64,000 nucleotides of DNA from Opitutia bacterium (GTDB lineage Bacteria > Verrucomicrobiota > Verrucomicrobiia > Opitutales > Opitutaceae), in the NCBI GenBank assembly GCA_003142955.1, contig PLOH01000148.1:149682-213681 (forward strand). The letters run 5' to 3'. The number at the start of each line of letters is the position of its first letter. Within the stretch, counting starts at the first letter, position 1. The position numbers and the translations under genes are program-made. Below, piece by piece: positions 28,101 through 35,787 of the stretch. The notes under the pieces were generated by a model that saw nothing but the letters and a program-made list of their open reading frames with translations, made no database searches and had not been told where the DNA came from.

Positions 28101-28792
28101 CCAAACCGGGCATTTAGCGCGGCGCCCTGCTCCCACCACGTGACATAGCCGGTCACGTTTGCACCGCGACTTTCGAGACTAGTCGTGCCGTTCGCTTCAA
28201 TCGTGTGCGCCGTGAACTGCAGCACATCGGCGCTCATGGGGAACGCCAGCGTCGCCCTCGTCTTCAATGGTCCGAATACCAGATTCTCGACGGCCAGTGT
28301 ACGCCCCGTCCATCTCGCCGAGGCAATGGCAAGTCCGCCGCCCGGCCAGCGCACCTCGCCGGCACCAGCCCTCGCTTGGGGTAGCCAACGATCCAGCCCG
28401 GTGGCGACGCGAATCAAGATTTGCCGCAGGGGAATCCAGCCACCCTCCATCACTGTTGGCGGCGCGACCGCTTCGCTGTCCTGGCGTGCCACCGTCACAC
28501 TCCAGCGCTCCGCGAAGATTTCACACGGCTGCCCGGTCCAGCGCCGCCAGAGCCAAACGAGAGGCGTGTCCGCTTCGACGCGCGACGCCGTCACCCGCAC
28601 GCTCGACTGGCGCACCTCGACATCGCGCAACGCAAAGCGCGTGTAGCCGACCCGTTCATAAGCGCCGAAGTTCGCGCCCCACGAGCGCGCGACCCTACCC
28701 AGCACCGGTTCCAGCCACCACGGCAGCGCGGCGATCACCGTGATACAAACGGCAACCAGACATGCAGCGATGAGAAGAAGGCGACGGCGCAT
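25124..28792 (-). CDS. tamB: Translocation/assembly module protein TamB (AsmA-like repeat protein)
   Basis: A 1222-aa inner-membrane-anchored periplasmic protein. One N-terminal TM helix (LLLIAACLVAVCITVIAAL) is followed by a very long beta-rich domain of TamB/AsmA type, thought to form a lipid-conducting groove between the membranes. The C-terminal TamB domain is clear: VVIDEGQVLLPFANFVVKQG, VRGTARYNGYDLTMEITGT and the conserved PALDSDQLLMMVMTG. It precedes tamA and overlaps it by 14 bases. Roles known for the family are outer-membrane lipid homeostasis and assembly of some outer-membrane proteins. Confidence 0.93.
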   Translation of the reverse strand: MRRRLLLIAACLVAVCITVIAALPWWLEPVLGRVARSWGANFGAYERVGYTRFALRDVEVRQSSVRVTASRVEADTPLVWLWRRWTGQPCEIFAERWSVTVARQDSEAVAPPTVMEGGWIPLRQILIRVATGLDRWLPQARAGAGEVRWPGGGLAIASARWTGRTLAVENLVFGPLKTRATLAFPMSADVLQFTAHTIEANGTTSLESRGANVTGYVTWWEQGAALNARFGEHGWLPAEATLQADAWQVPGARLKLGGLYAVVRGHGKIEWRDGNFGADLVASGEPVAGKSAPPLEATLRGHGNSQNFTVEALHATLPGISVQMSEPVTVDRQGRFQRSAARFTVQVELARQPWFAATGTVSGEARLVAGVAPSPVVDFSLEARDVAVGDVALSSASAEGHFDWPRVEITAGTIATADGRITWRGGWDFHTKEIFAATVAGQITQVTIARWLPAQPNFDALSIKAQVSGPLASLTHVGSARAEGVRFRGLNPLSLAITWRGRSDTIEDFTAEATAGTTRISAAGATTRGEVRLSGLTFARGDVTYLKLTAPATIRWSPAWQIDGLRLAGGGDLGAALTLGKTGRVEIAMHKILSAWWAELAPLPGPAWQINSLAIAGAWDQGPMTYSVTGDAAIDLGGGRTAAVAMAANGDEKGLRIETLRATEGTTTIFTATGRAPVVFSPGGVPLTRIEPDGALLIDAATESNGAFWEKLAELIGVEFKDPQVTAHVTGTWARPLGEIRVKAARVALDQQRFKRPLPAMESLNLVLTGDRSGLKLDTFSVSVEGQEVRAQGQLPVAEGGWDKLRQDPLAFARDGAEGHLEVPDGKLAAFTPFLPLYLAPKGWLQADLNFRRGTMDGFLRLRDAASRPLGPLGVLQEINADVQMSGRQVELRSVTAQAGGQPVTLSGSIQFPADAAPRYDVTLRGENLPFVRQTGLLVRGDLDLKLHTPAGGLTALSGTVQLRDSLFLSDVRALLPAGSNGDALQPPYFAVVTPPFNAWTLGVDIRGDRFMRLRTSAFNGVASARFRLAGTLGEPRAIGEVVIDEGQVLLPFANFVVKQGTMRIAEENPHKLALFVRGTARYNGYDLTMEITGTPEAPSIVFTSSPALDSDQLLMMVMTGAVPNNGLGYSSTQRFARLGTYLGQSLLGSFGVDAASADRLSIIPGETISEQGRETYTVEYKLADRWKWVGEYDQFDDYNIGLKWRLYPGKHKPEASHDASK

Positions 28793-29046
28793 CGGGCAGG
28801 AAGACCGCCCGTGGTGCTTTTTTTGTTAGCAAGACGAGCCTCGTTGAGACGGAAAGATGGGCGAAAGTCCGACCGAATAGGGCAAAATCCAGCGGGTTAG
28901 GATTAAAGGGCTTTGTGTTGGCGAAAAGCACGACGACAGAGCCGCTGAATCCTCTCTCATGAGCATCAAACAACAGCGCGGCGGGTCACTGCATTCAGGA
29001 CTCGGCCGGGCCCTTCACGGGTCTCGTCTGTCTTGTTCGGGCCGGG

Positions 29047-29379
29047 CTACTTGACGATGAGGTTATTCTCGACGTCCCTCACCCCGGCAACGGCGGAGGC
29101 GTCTTTGCCGGCGGCGGATTTCTGGTCCGACGTATCCACAAATCCGCTCAATTGCACGAGTCCCTTGACGGTCTCGACTTTGATTTCGAACGACTTCACC
29201 GCTTTGTCGCCCAGGAGGGCGCTCTTCACCTTGGTTGTGATGACCGTATCGTCCACGTATTGACCGGTGCTATCGCGGGTTCTTGTTGCCGCGCAGCCGC
29301 CCATGAAGCCGCCGAGCGTGACAGCGCCCGTCAGGACGAGCAGGAGAGCGATTGTCGATGAACGAAGGGAAGTTTTCAT
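29047..29379 (-). CDS. BON-domain lipoprotein
   Basis: A 110-aa OsmY-like protein. A type II signal peptide ends in the lipobox GGFMGGC (Cys near residue 29). One BON domain follows: DDTVITTKVKSALLGD, then FEIKVETVKGLVQLSGFVD, and a conserved VAGVRDVENNL end. BON proteins bind phospholipid surfaces and are often induced by osmotic or envelope stress. The next leftward gene upstream encodes a tiny DUF3309 protein, another gene often stress-associated, 21 bases away. Confidence 0.88.
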   Translation of the reverse strand: MKTSLRSSTIALLLVLTGAVTLGGFMGGCAATRTRDSTGQYVDDTVITTKVKSALLGDKAVKSFEIKVETVKGLVQLSGFVDTSDQKSAAGKDASAVAGVRDVENNLIVK

Positions 29380-29400
29380 GAAGTGGTGGAGAATGTCCCG

Positions 29401-29556
29401 TTAGGTTCTCGCACGAAAACCGCCCATGAAATAGATGATCAGGCAGATCACCAAGATTAAGCCGAGTCCTCCACCGCCGATGACGGGTCCACCAAAGTAA
29501 AAACCGCCGCCGCCGAACAAAAGAAGAAGGACAAGGATTAGGAGCAGTAGGTTCAT
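29401..29556 (-). CDS. DUF3309 family small membrane protein
   Basis: A 51-aa, almost fully hydrophobic protein (MNLLLLILVLLLLFGGGGF, then a Gly-rich turn and LGLILVICLIIYFMGGF). It has two short TM segments around a Gly-rich loop, as in the DUF3309/YqaE-neighbour type. I chose the ATG at 29556; an earlier one at 29610 adds a non-homologous lead. It is likely co-transcribed with the BON lipoprotein gene downstream. Function is unknown in the family. Confidence 0.8.
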   Translation of the reverse strand: MNLLLLILVLLLLFGGGGFYFGGPVIGGGGLGLILVICLIIYFMGGFRART

Positions 29557-29651
29557 GGGAGCACCATAGCACCCCGCTGCAATGACCACTATGGGGTCTT
29601 CCCCCACCAAAAGCGGTTCCGTACAGGTACGCCGCGAGGAAACTTGAAAGG

Positions 29652-29678
29652 GGGCAGGTCGGTCCGAAGGACCTGCCC
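29652..29678. repeat. Perfect GC-rich hairpin
   Basis: Perfect 9-base arms GGGCAGGTC and GACCTGCCC with a 9-base spacer, between the DUF3309 gene and the omega-like gene. There is no T tract on either side, so it is more likely a REP-like element or mRNA 3' structure than a simple intrinsic terminator. Confidence 0.6.
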
Positions 29679-29755
29679 GATCGCGGTGATCGCGGACAGG
29701 GTCGTCTTACGATCCCGGAGGACGGTCGGATGCGGGGTGACCAAACAGCCATTAG

Positions 29756-30079
29756 TCAGGCTGTAGCCATGGCGTTACCGGGAGGGTTGGCCAATAGCGA
29801 TGTCGATCGGTTGCTTCGAGTGTTGCCTGGGCGTTTCCGTGTGGCGATGTCCTTCGGACTACCGCGGTCCTCCGGAATAACGATCTTTCCCAGAACATAT
29901 TTGATCCGACCGTCGACTATTTCGCGCAGGGCGACATCCACGAGCGAAGGCGTTTCGGGAAATTCAACCAGCGGCCGACTTCCGCGCCGGAGCATTGTGA
30001 CGCGTTCTGCAGTCATGCTCACCAAGACATCGGGATCACCGACTATCGCGAGGGCTTCCCTAAAGTAGTCGTCTCTCAT
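29756..30079 (-). CDS. RNA polymerase omega subunit-like protein
   Basis: A 107-aa protein. Residues ~1-75 resemble RpoZ: MRDDYFREALAIVGDPDVL is typical of verrucomicrobial omega starts, followed by SMTAERVTMLRRGSRPLVE (family 'vs.Rv.qL..G.rPL') and VDVALREIVDGRIKYVL. Omega helps assemble and stabilise the beta' subunit. The last ~32 residues are a basic, Ser/Arg/Asn-rich tail (KDIATRKRPGNTRSNRS) absent from ordinary omega. I chose the ATG at 30079. Because this is an accessory neighbourhood it may be a second copy rather than the housekeeping rpoZ. Confidence 0.72.
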   Translation of the reverse strand: MRDDYFREALAIVGDPDVLVSMTAERVTMLRRGSRPLVEFPETPSLVDVALREIVDGRIKYVLGKIVIPEDRGSPKDIATRKRPGNTRSNRSTSLLANPPGNAMATA

Positions 30080-30460
30080 GGCTGAAAGCCGGCGCACTGG
30101 CCGGGGTTCGAGGTGAAGCGAAGGGACCGGAGCTGGTTTGGGCTGAGGATTACACCGGTGAAGTCTCTCAATATAGCATTGCCATCGGATTCGCGCGACG
30201 AGGTGAAACCCTACCAGATCGTTCAACGGCCTGGCATCAGCGCCGTCTTCGGAGATGGGCCAAAGTCCGTTGGATGCGTACCAGCAGACGGCCGATGTTG
30301 GACGCCCGGCCCCGGACGCCGAAGCGGTGGTCTTGGCCTTCACCACGGAAATCGCCCGCATCCAGCGCCGCTCCGACGGCACGCTCACCGGACGACCACC
30401 ACCGCCGATCAGCTCACCCTGTTCTGATCTTCCCCTTCAACGGCCGAAAACCTCGCCGGT
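30080..30460. other. Intergenic region with a coding-like fragment
   Basis: About 380 bases. The plus strand at 30255-30430 reads GQSPLDAYQQTADVGRPA then a helical stretch (VVLAFTTEIARIQRRSDG) with coding-like base choice, but it lacks a sensible end and I cannot assign a family. It is most likely a fragment. The promoter of the omega-like gene should be near 30080-30150. Confidence 0.35.
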
Positions 30461-31348
30461 TCACCTTGGCGCGGTTGTAGGGGATTCCACCGTGGATGGT
30501 TTGAGGAAACCGCGATCACCGAGCCAATCTGCCATGCGCTGCGGCCAGTCTCTTACGGCCGCGAACGACGAACGCTCGCCCATGTTGAACCCGTGTTTGC
30601 CCTGGGGCAGGAAGTGGGCTTCGACCGAAACCCGGGCAGCGCGGAATTCCCGGAGCAGGTCCATCGTCACTTGATCGCAGCCATACTCGTCGTCATTGGC
30701 GCAAAGGAGAAAGGCTGGCGGGGCGTCGGCTGGGATTGTCTTTGGCGCCTGGGCTCCTCCGGGATAGACCAGCATCTCGAAATCTGGGCGTCCGTTGACG
30801 CGGTCGACGGGATCGACGGCCTTGGGATCGCCTTCGCCCTTGTCGAAAGCAACCATCATGACCACAGCACCGCCCACCGAGAATCCGAGGATACCAATGC
30901 GGTGGGGATCAATCTGGAATTCAATTGCTCGGCTTCGCACCAACCTCATGGCGCGGTAGGCGTCCTCGCGGACATTGGCCATGGTGTACGGTGAATGCTC
31001 CTCACCGGGCAGCCGATATTTCAGGACAAATACAGTGACCCCGAGAGTATTCAGGAATTTGGCAACATCCTTTCCCTCGCTGTTGAAGACCAAGGCGTGA
31101 AATCCTCCACCCGGAGCAACGACCAGGGCGCAACCGTTCGCCTTGCCCACAGGCGGCCGAAATACCGTAATCGATGGATTGTGGATGTTGCGCACCCACC
31201 AATCCTGCGCCTGTTCCGGCTCATCCATGCGACTTTCGAAACCCGGCGCGCCAGCTTCCCACAGATGGATGATCTGCGGCCCTGATTGGGCAAGAGCGGT
31301 CAGCGGCAGCCAAAGAGCAAACAGAACTCGGTGAATGCAAATGTTCAT
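30461..31348 (-). CDS. Secreted alpha/beta hydrolase (acetyl-esterase-like)
   Basis: A 295-aa esterase with a signal peptide (VLFALWLPLTALA). Features in order: oxyanion-hole motif VVAPGGGFHAL, nucleophile elbow LGFSVGGAV, Asp region CANDDEYGC and catalytic His in KHGFNMG. This matches the BD-FAE/acetyl-xylan-esterase-like group that removes acyl groups from polysaccharides in the periplasm. The ATG at 31348 starts the signal peptide; an ATG at 31411 gives a less likely longer form. Neighbours (TolC, glycoside hydrolase further right) fit polysaccharide use, but no operon is evident. Confidence 0.85.
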   Translation of the reverse strand: MNICIHRVLFALWLPLTALAQSGPQIIHLWEAGAPGFESRMDEPEQAQDWWVRNIHNPSITVFRPPVGKANGCALVVAPGGGFHALVFNSEGKDVAKFLNTLGVTVFVLKYRLPGEEHSPYTMANVREDAYRAMRLVRSRAIEFQIDPHRIGILGFSVGGAVVMMVAFDKGEGDPKAVDPVDRVNGRPDFEMLVYPGGAQAPKTIPADAPPAFLLCANDDEYGCDQVTMDLLREFRAARVSVEAHFLPQGKHGFNMGERSSFAAVRDWPQRMADWLGDRGFLKPSTVESPTTAPR

Positions 31349-31666
31349 GACAAGATCGGGGCCATTGAGATAAAAAACACGCAACAGAGCTGGAAAGGGA
31401 AAACCGAACAATCATATGCCACGACGGGCTAGCCATTCCACCAGTGAATGGTGCCGTTCGTATAAAGGCAGTTCATGGGAGGGGGAAACCTGGAAACGTC
31501 ATCGACGATTCGAATCCCCGCAGAGAAGGATTCCGAGAGCGAAGCCGATCCAGCCGACGGATTCGGGAAACATTACGTCTGGAAAGGGCGGATAACCACG
31601 TGCCCGAGGCGACCCTATGCGGGCCCCATGGGATGTCGCCTCCGTGGAGCCTGGCGGCCCGATTCC

Positions 31667-33178
31667 TCACTCGGGAAGGCGGATGCAGTAAATCTGCAAC
31701 GAACTCCCCTCGAGGAAGTGCAAGTTCGATATCGCCAAGAGCAGATTCACCTTTGCTTGCAGTTCGCTGAGGCGGGCCGTTTCAAGAGTGTTCTGGGATT
31801 GCAGCACCAAGTAGCTTGTCGCGAGACCGGCGCTGAATTGCGCATTCGTCAGCTCGTATGCTTTTGCCGCGTACTTCGTGTTTTCCGCGGAGGCGCGCAC
31901 GCTTTCGATGTTCGTCGCGACCCCGCGGACGGCGGATCGGACGCTGACCACAAGGTTCTGATCCACCTGGTCGTACACCACTTCTTGGCTGCGCTGCTGC
32001 GACAGTGCCTGATAATAAAGAGCCTTGTTGGCCCGCATTCCCCACGGAAAGCTCAGCGTCACTCCGGCGTTCCAGCTATACCCATTCCAGCTGCCGGTCA
32101 CCGATTGGCCGGCAGTCGCCGCGAAGGAATCATATCCCAGTCCGCCATTGAGGTTCAACTCCGGCAGCGTGTTGCGCTTGGCCTTCAGCGCAGAGAGCTT
32201 GTACTGGGCGATTGTCGCTTGGGCCACGGCGAGGTTTGGCCCATTGTCCCGGGCGAGCTTGTACGACCGGTCGAATAAGACGTCGGGTTCGCCAACGACC
32301 GGAAATTCAACGATGCCAACCGTGGTGGCAAACGCGCGGTCGCCGAGTAACTGCAGAAGGCTGTCCTCACTGTTCTGGACGGCCTGTTTGTCGAGAATGA
32401 GTTGATTCTGCGCGGCGGCCACGCCCGCCCGCGCGTTCACGACATCGACGTCTGTAATGGTCCCGGCTTGCCGCTTGTTTGTATTATCATCCAGAAGCTG
32501 CTGCGCCTGTTTGAGCTGTTCCTCCTGCACTTTGTATTGCTCACGCTGATACAGCAGGTTGAAGTAGGTGGTCTCCACGTTGAGAATCATCGTGAGGATG
32601 GTGCTCTTGAAGTTCAGGTTGGAAATCCTCACCCCGAACCTGGCGCTTTCAATCGCCGCGCGGCTGTAGTCGGTCCCCGCGCCCTGTAGGAGCGGCTGGG
32701 CCACGGAAATCGAGACGGCGCCCCCATAGGAGGGATTGGGCGGGGCGTAAGCGGGGTTGAAATCGGACCGAACAAGGCTGTAGTTCAGCGCGAGCGTTCC
32801 GCCGGTGGTCAACGTGTCGTTCAACGAGAATGCGGCCGTCTGGTAGGCGGAATAGGGGAAACTGAACTCAACCTGGTTTGCCGCCTGCTGAGTCACTTGT
32901 TTGTTTGCGCTGAATCCGAAAACCGGCTCAAAGACGGCCTGCTGAACCGTGACGGCGTCGACCGCCTCGTCCACGGTGAAGTGTTGTATCCGGACGGTGA
33001 AATTCCGGCCCAGGGCAATGCCGATGCAGCCCTGCAGCGTCACTGGCCCGGACAGATCAATGGATGGCTGCCGGTTGCCAAAAGCCGGCGCAGGAGCGGG
33101 GCTTTCCGAGGCGAATCCGTTTAAAGTGGTCATGAGGCAAAGCAGCGCGAATCCCGCGCGAACAATGGATTTTGGCAT
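31667..33178 (-). CDS. TolC family outer-membrane efflux protein
   Basis: A 503-aa TolC/OEP protein: signal peptide (FALLCLMTTLNGFAS), then two outer-membrane efflux repeats with long helices (QEEQLKQAQQLLDDNTNKRQ; DVVNARAGVAAAQNQL) and barrel segments such as GLGYDSFAATAG. The N-terminal LSGPVTLQGCIGIALGRN is the usual start of the family. It would form the trimeric outer-membrane channel of a tripartite efflux or type I system. No membrane-fusion or inner-membrane partner is adjacent; a decayed ADOP permease lies on the far side. Confidence 0.9.
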   Translation of the reverse strand: MPKSIVRAGFALLCLMTTLNGFASESPAPAPAFGNRQPSIDLSGPVTLQGCIGIALGRNFTVRIQHFTVDEAVDAVTVQQAVFEPVFGFSANKQVTQQAANQVEFSFPYSAYQTAAFSLNDTLTTGGTLALNYSLVRSDFNPAYAPPNPSYGGAVSISVAQPLLQGAGTDYSRAAIESARFGVRISNLNFKSTILTMILNVETTYFNLLYQREQYKVQEEQLKQAQQLLDDNTNKRQAGTITDVDVVNARAGVAAAQNQLILDKQAVQNSEDSLLQLLGDRAFATTVGIVEFPVVGEPDVLFDRSYKLARDNGPNLAVAQATIAQYKLSALKAKRNTLPELNLNGGLGYDSFAATAGQSVTGSWNGYSWNAGVTLSFPWGMRANKALYYQALSQQRSQEVVYDQVDQNLVVSVRSAVRGVATNIESVRASAENTKYAAKAYELTNAQFSAGLATSYLVLQSQNTLETARLSELQAKVNLLLAISNLHFLEGSSLQIYCIRLPE

Positions 33179-33746
33179 GGCAAAGAATGATAGGGCGGTT
33201 AGGCGGTGTCTTCACACCTCGCTAGTAATCCAATTGATTATGGCTGCGAGCTATGCGAAGCCGAGAAAGAAGACGGCCTGCTTTTCGGATCTCGTCGCGA
33301 TGCGGCAGCCACGTTTGAGGCGGCGAAAAATCCTCGACCGCAGGGCGGTGGCGAGCGAGGCGGCGGCTAAAATTGTATGGGCGGCAATGCTGCATCACAT
33401 ATTGAGCTCTTTGATTGGCGCAAACAATCCGCATATGAGATACCAGATGCTCACGGTGAGGAGCAAATTAAAGCGAAGGCCTCTGAGTAGCGCAAGGTCA
33501 GCTGGCGCAGGTAGTCGCACGGCGAATATTGCCCACGTATTATCCACCCACGCACGAAGGGGCGGCCCCAGAGGACGGACGATTGGCTGCGCTAATCTCA
33601 CGGCAGTGATGACGCCGGACGGCGAAGCCAGGTAAAGGTGATCACCGTCGGGGGGAACAAGAATCTTTCTGGGGCAGTCAACACTCCTGCCTTGGCTTCT
33701 GCGCTTGAGCTCATTTGTTAGAATTTTCAGAGAAGCCAATGGCCTT
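33179..33746. other. Intergenic region between tolC-like gene and permease remnant
   Basis: About 570 bases, with lower apparent coding quality on both strands. Long frames across it (for example leftward 33395-34303) also run antisense through the permease remnant and show no family features. Probably decayed sequence plus the tolC promoter. Confidence 0.35.
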
Positions 33747-34045
33747 ATGAAATACGCCCTCCGGCAGCTGGCCAAGAACCCGGGATTTACCGTTGTGGCT
33801 CTCGCCACGCTTGCGCTTGGGATCGGCGTCAATACGACGGCATTCACCGCGTTGAACCGGCTACTGCTGCAGGCGTTGCCGTTCCGCGACCTGGCTACCG
33901 GGACGGCGCTTGGTATCGCGTCGCCGCGCGGCTCAAACCGGGGGTGACTCTCCAGCAGGCCCAAACCGAGATGACTGCGATGGCCCTCCGGATGGCCCAC
34001 GATTTTCCGAAAACGAACAACGGCCGCAAAGAACCGATTACGGGC
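33747..34045 (+). pseudogene. Remnant of an ADOP-type (MacB/FtsX) ABC permease
   Basis: The start MKYALRQLAKNPGFTVVALA, then LALGIGVNTTAFTALNRLLL, is the unmistakable N-terminus of Acidobacteria/Verrucomicrobia ADOP permeases (~800 aa). After LPFRDL the frame breaks. In the +1 frame a later part of the same protein follows immediately (GAWYRVAARLKPGVTLQQAQ and FPKTNNGRKEP), which belongs to the periplasmic MacB domain well over 100 residues downstream. Soon after, homology fades into unrelated sequence. So one internal deletion plus loss of the 3' three-quarters has destroyed the gene. Confidence 0.85.
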
Positions 34046-34377
34046 GATCTTCCGATCCCAAGCTGCGGACCATGGTTTGCCGGGAGCCCAGAATGCCGTC
34101 CTTACCGAGAAGAGTTGGGGTGGGGCTGTAACGCCGCGGACAATAGCGCCTACAACCACGCGGCTTGCGCTGCGCCCGCACCAGTGGTTGTAGTCAACCA
34201 TTTCGGCCTGGCCTACAGTACCCACCGTCGATGCCGCGGATTTTAAGATCCTGCCATCATGCGGGTTATCATACCCGCCGACAAACTGGCACACGGGGTG
34301 CAATTAGATGATCTAACAAGTCGTTCCATTTGCCCCGATGTTGCCCATTCCACATGTCCGCATAACGTGAGTCATTA
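34046..34377. other. Intergenic region upstream of a secreted protein gene
   Basis: About 330 bases with no recognisable gene; a frame continues from the permease remnant to 34246 without homology. The promoter of the gene at 34378 is presumably here. Confidence 0.35.
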
Positions 34378-35634
34378 ATGAAGGTTGATCAAACAATGAA
34401 AACTCCAACGCGAATCCATCACCCGGCCGTCCTCTCCGGCTCGTTTTTGATCCTGCTCGTCTTTTTTGTCGTCGCGTCGTCTCGGTCCGCTGCTGCAGCG
34501 GAAGCAACCGTCACGGAACCCAAGACCCACACCCTCTTTATGGGGGCCGATTTCGATCTCCAGGTGAACGGCGAATTTTGCCGCGTGCAGGATGTCTCGG
34601 GAGATTCCTTCGTCGTCAGTGCCAAAGGGAGCGAGCGTCCCATCACCATGGGCAAAGGCACGTTGAACATCAAGGTCCAGGATTCGCTCAAGCTCACCGA
34701 AGCCTCCGCCACGATCGCCAAGCTCAAGGGTGAACGGGCGTATACGCCGGCGAATGATCCCACGAAGAGATTCATGAACCAGCAACCGGGGACGAACGGT
34801 GAAGACATGGCTGGCATGGCGTCAGGTTCGGTGGTCGACGCTACACCCGGGCTCGGGGCGGCTTCCCAAGCTGCTGGCCCTGGCAGCCATCCTGAGGCGG
34901 TTGCGGCCGCGCGGGCAGCGGTGAATAGCCAAGCATCCGCCACCTTGAACTCTCAGAGTTTCTCCGAAGCCAACAATATTGGAAACTATGTCGGCCAAAT
35001 GCAGCGCGAACTGGCGCTGGAGCTCTTCGATGCCATGGAGGTGACGTTCGCGGTGTCCTCCGAAAAACCGCTGACCAGGCCCTACGTGGTGATTGTCGCC
35101 CGTTATCATGAAAAGGACGCCACTCCGGGCAAGGTCCGAAACTGGATCTTCGCCAAGGCTCTGGCCCCGATCGGCAGCAAGCCGCAGAAAGTCCACATCT
35201 TGCAGGGAGGATTCCCTCCGGGTTTCGTTATTGAGGGCTTCAAGATTCATCTCTTTGACCGCGGTCAGGAGCTGGCGACCAACGTGGCGGAGAAGAGAGT
35301 GGAGCTGACGTACAACGACGCGTTCCGGTACTTCCTGATCGACTATATCAGCGGCCACAAGGGCGCGAGCCTCCCGGCCGCGCCGGTCATGGGCCAGCTC
35401 CCCGCTGGTTGGCACACCCGATTGACGCCCGACCAGCTCACCCAGTCCTGTTTTGTCAAGGTCTCCAAAGACGGTCTGCCGCTCGGCGCCTACGCGGACG
35501 AAGCCTGTTCGCAGTCGGTGGCCGATCCGTACCTGCAATCCGTCGTCAAGGAAATCCGCTTCGCGCCCACGCTCGACAAAGGCAAGGCCGTGGCAGGAAC
35601 GGCGAAGCTGCGCCTTGGCGATATCCGAATCTAA
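34378..35634 (+). CDS. Secreted protein of unknown function
   Basis: 418 aa. A signal peptide is present (LSGSFLILLVFFVVASSRSAAAA). The mature N-terminal ~70 residues look beta-rich (HTLFMGADFDLQVNGEFCRV, then DSFVVSAKG). An Ala/Ser/Gly-rich low-complexity linker follows (about residues 140-195), then a ~200-residue domain with YVVIVARYHEKDATPGKVRN and a terminal part containing two cysteines (SCFVKV, DEACSQ). I do not recognise the family. Two starts are possible (34378 or 34396); the second gives a more regular signal peptide. It is not obviously in an operon. Confidence 0.75.
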   Translation: MKVDQTMKTPTRIHHPAVLSGSFLILLVFFVVASSRSAAAAEATVTEPKTHTLFMGADFDLQVNGEFCRVQDVSGDSFVVSAKGSERPITMGKGTLNIKVQDSLKLTEASATIAKLKGERAYTPANDPTKRFMNQQPGTNGEDMAGMASGSVVDATPGLGAASQAAGPGSHPEAVAAARAAVNSQASATLNSQSFSEANNIGNYVGQMQRELALELFDAMEVTFAVSSEKPLTRPYVVIVARYHEKDATPGKVRNWIFAKALAPIGSKPQKVHILQGGFPPGFVIEGFKIHLFDRGQELATNVAEKRVELTYNDAFRYFLIDYISGHKGASLPAAPVMGQLPAGWHTRLTPDQLTQSCFVKVSKDGLPLGAYADEACSQSVADPYLQSVVKEIRFAPTLDKGKAVAGTAKLRLGDIRI

Positions 35635-35787
35635 GTTGTTGCAATTGAGGTGGGCGGCTTGTCCACAAGACGCTCTGCCCGCGTTGGGGACGACTGAGCA
35701 CCGTATATCACGGCTTGGAATAGAGTCGGTTTGCCAATACTCAGATTCATTGCAGGCTGAGGTTGATCCCTGCAATCATCCGACTCC

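Noticed and set aside
30255..30430. Possible small gene (GQSPLDAYQQTADV...) resembling a flagellar chaperone fragment
   Set aside because: Similarity is too weak to name, there is no proper end, and no flagellar genes are nearby; kept only as a coding-like fragment.
33395..34303. Leftward 302-codon frame over the permease remnant
   Set aside because: Antisense to recognisable ADOP sequence and without family features.
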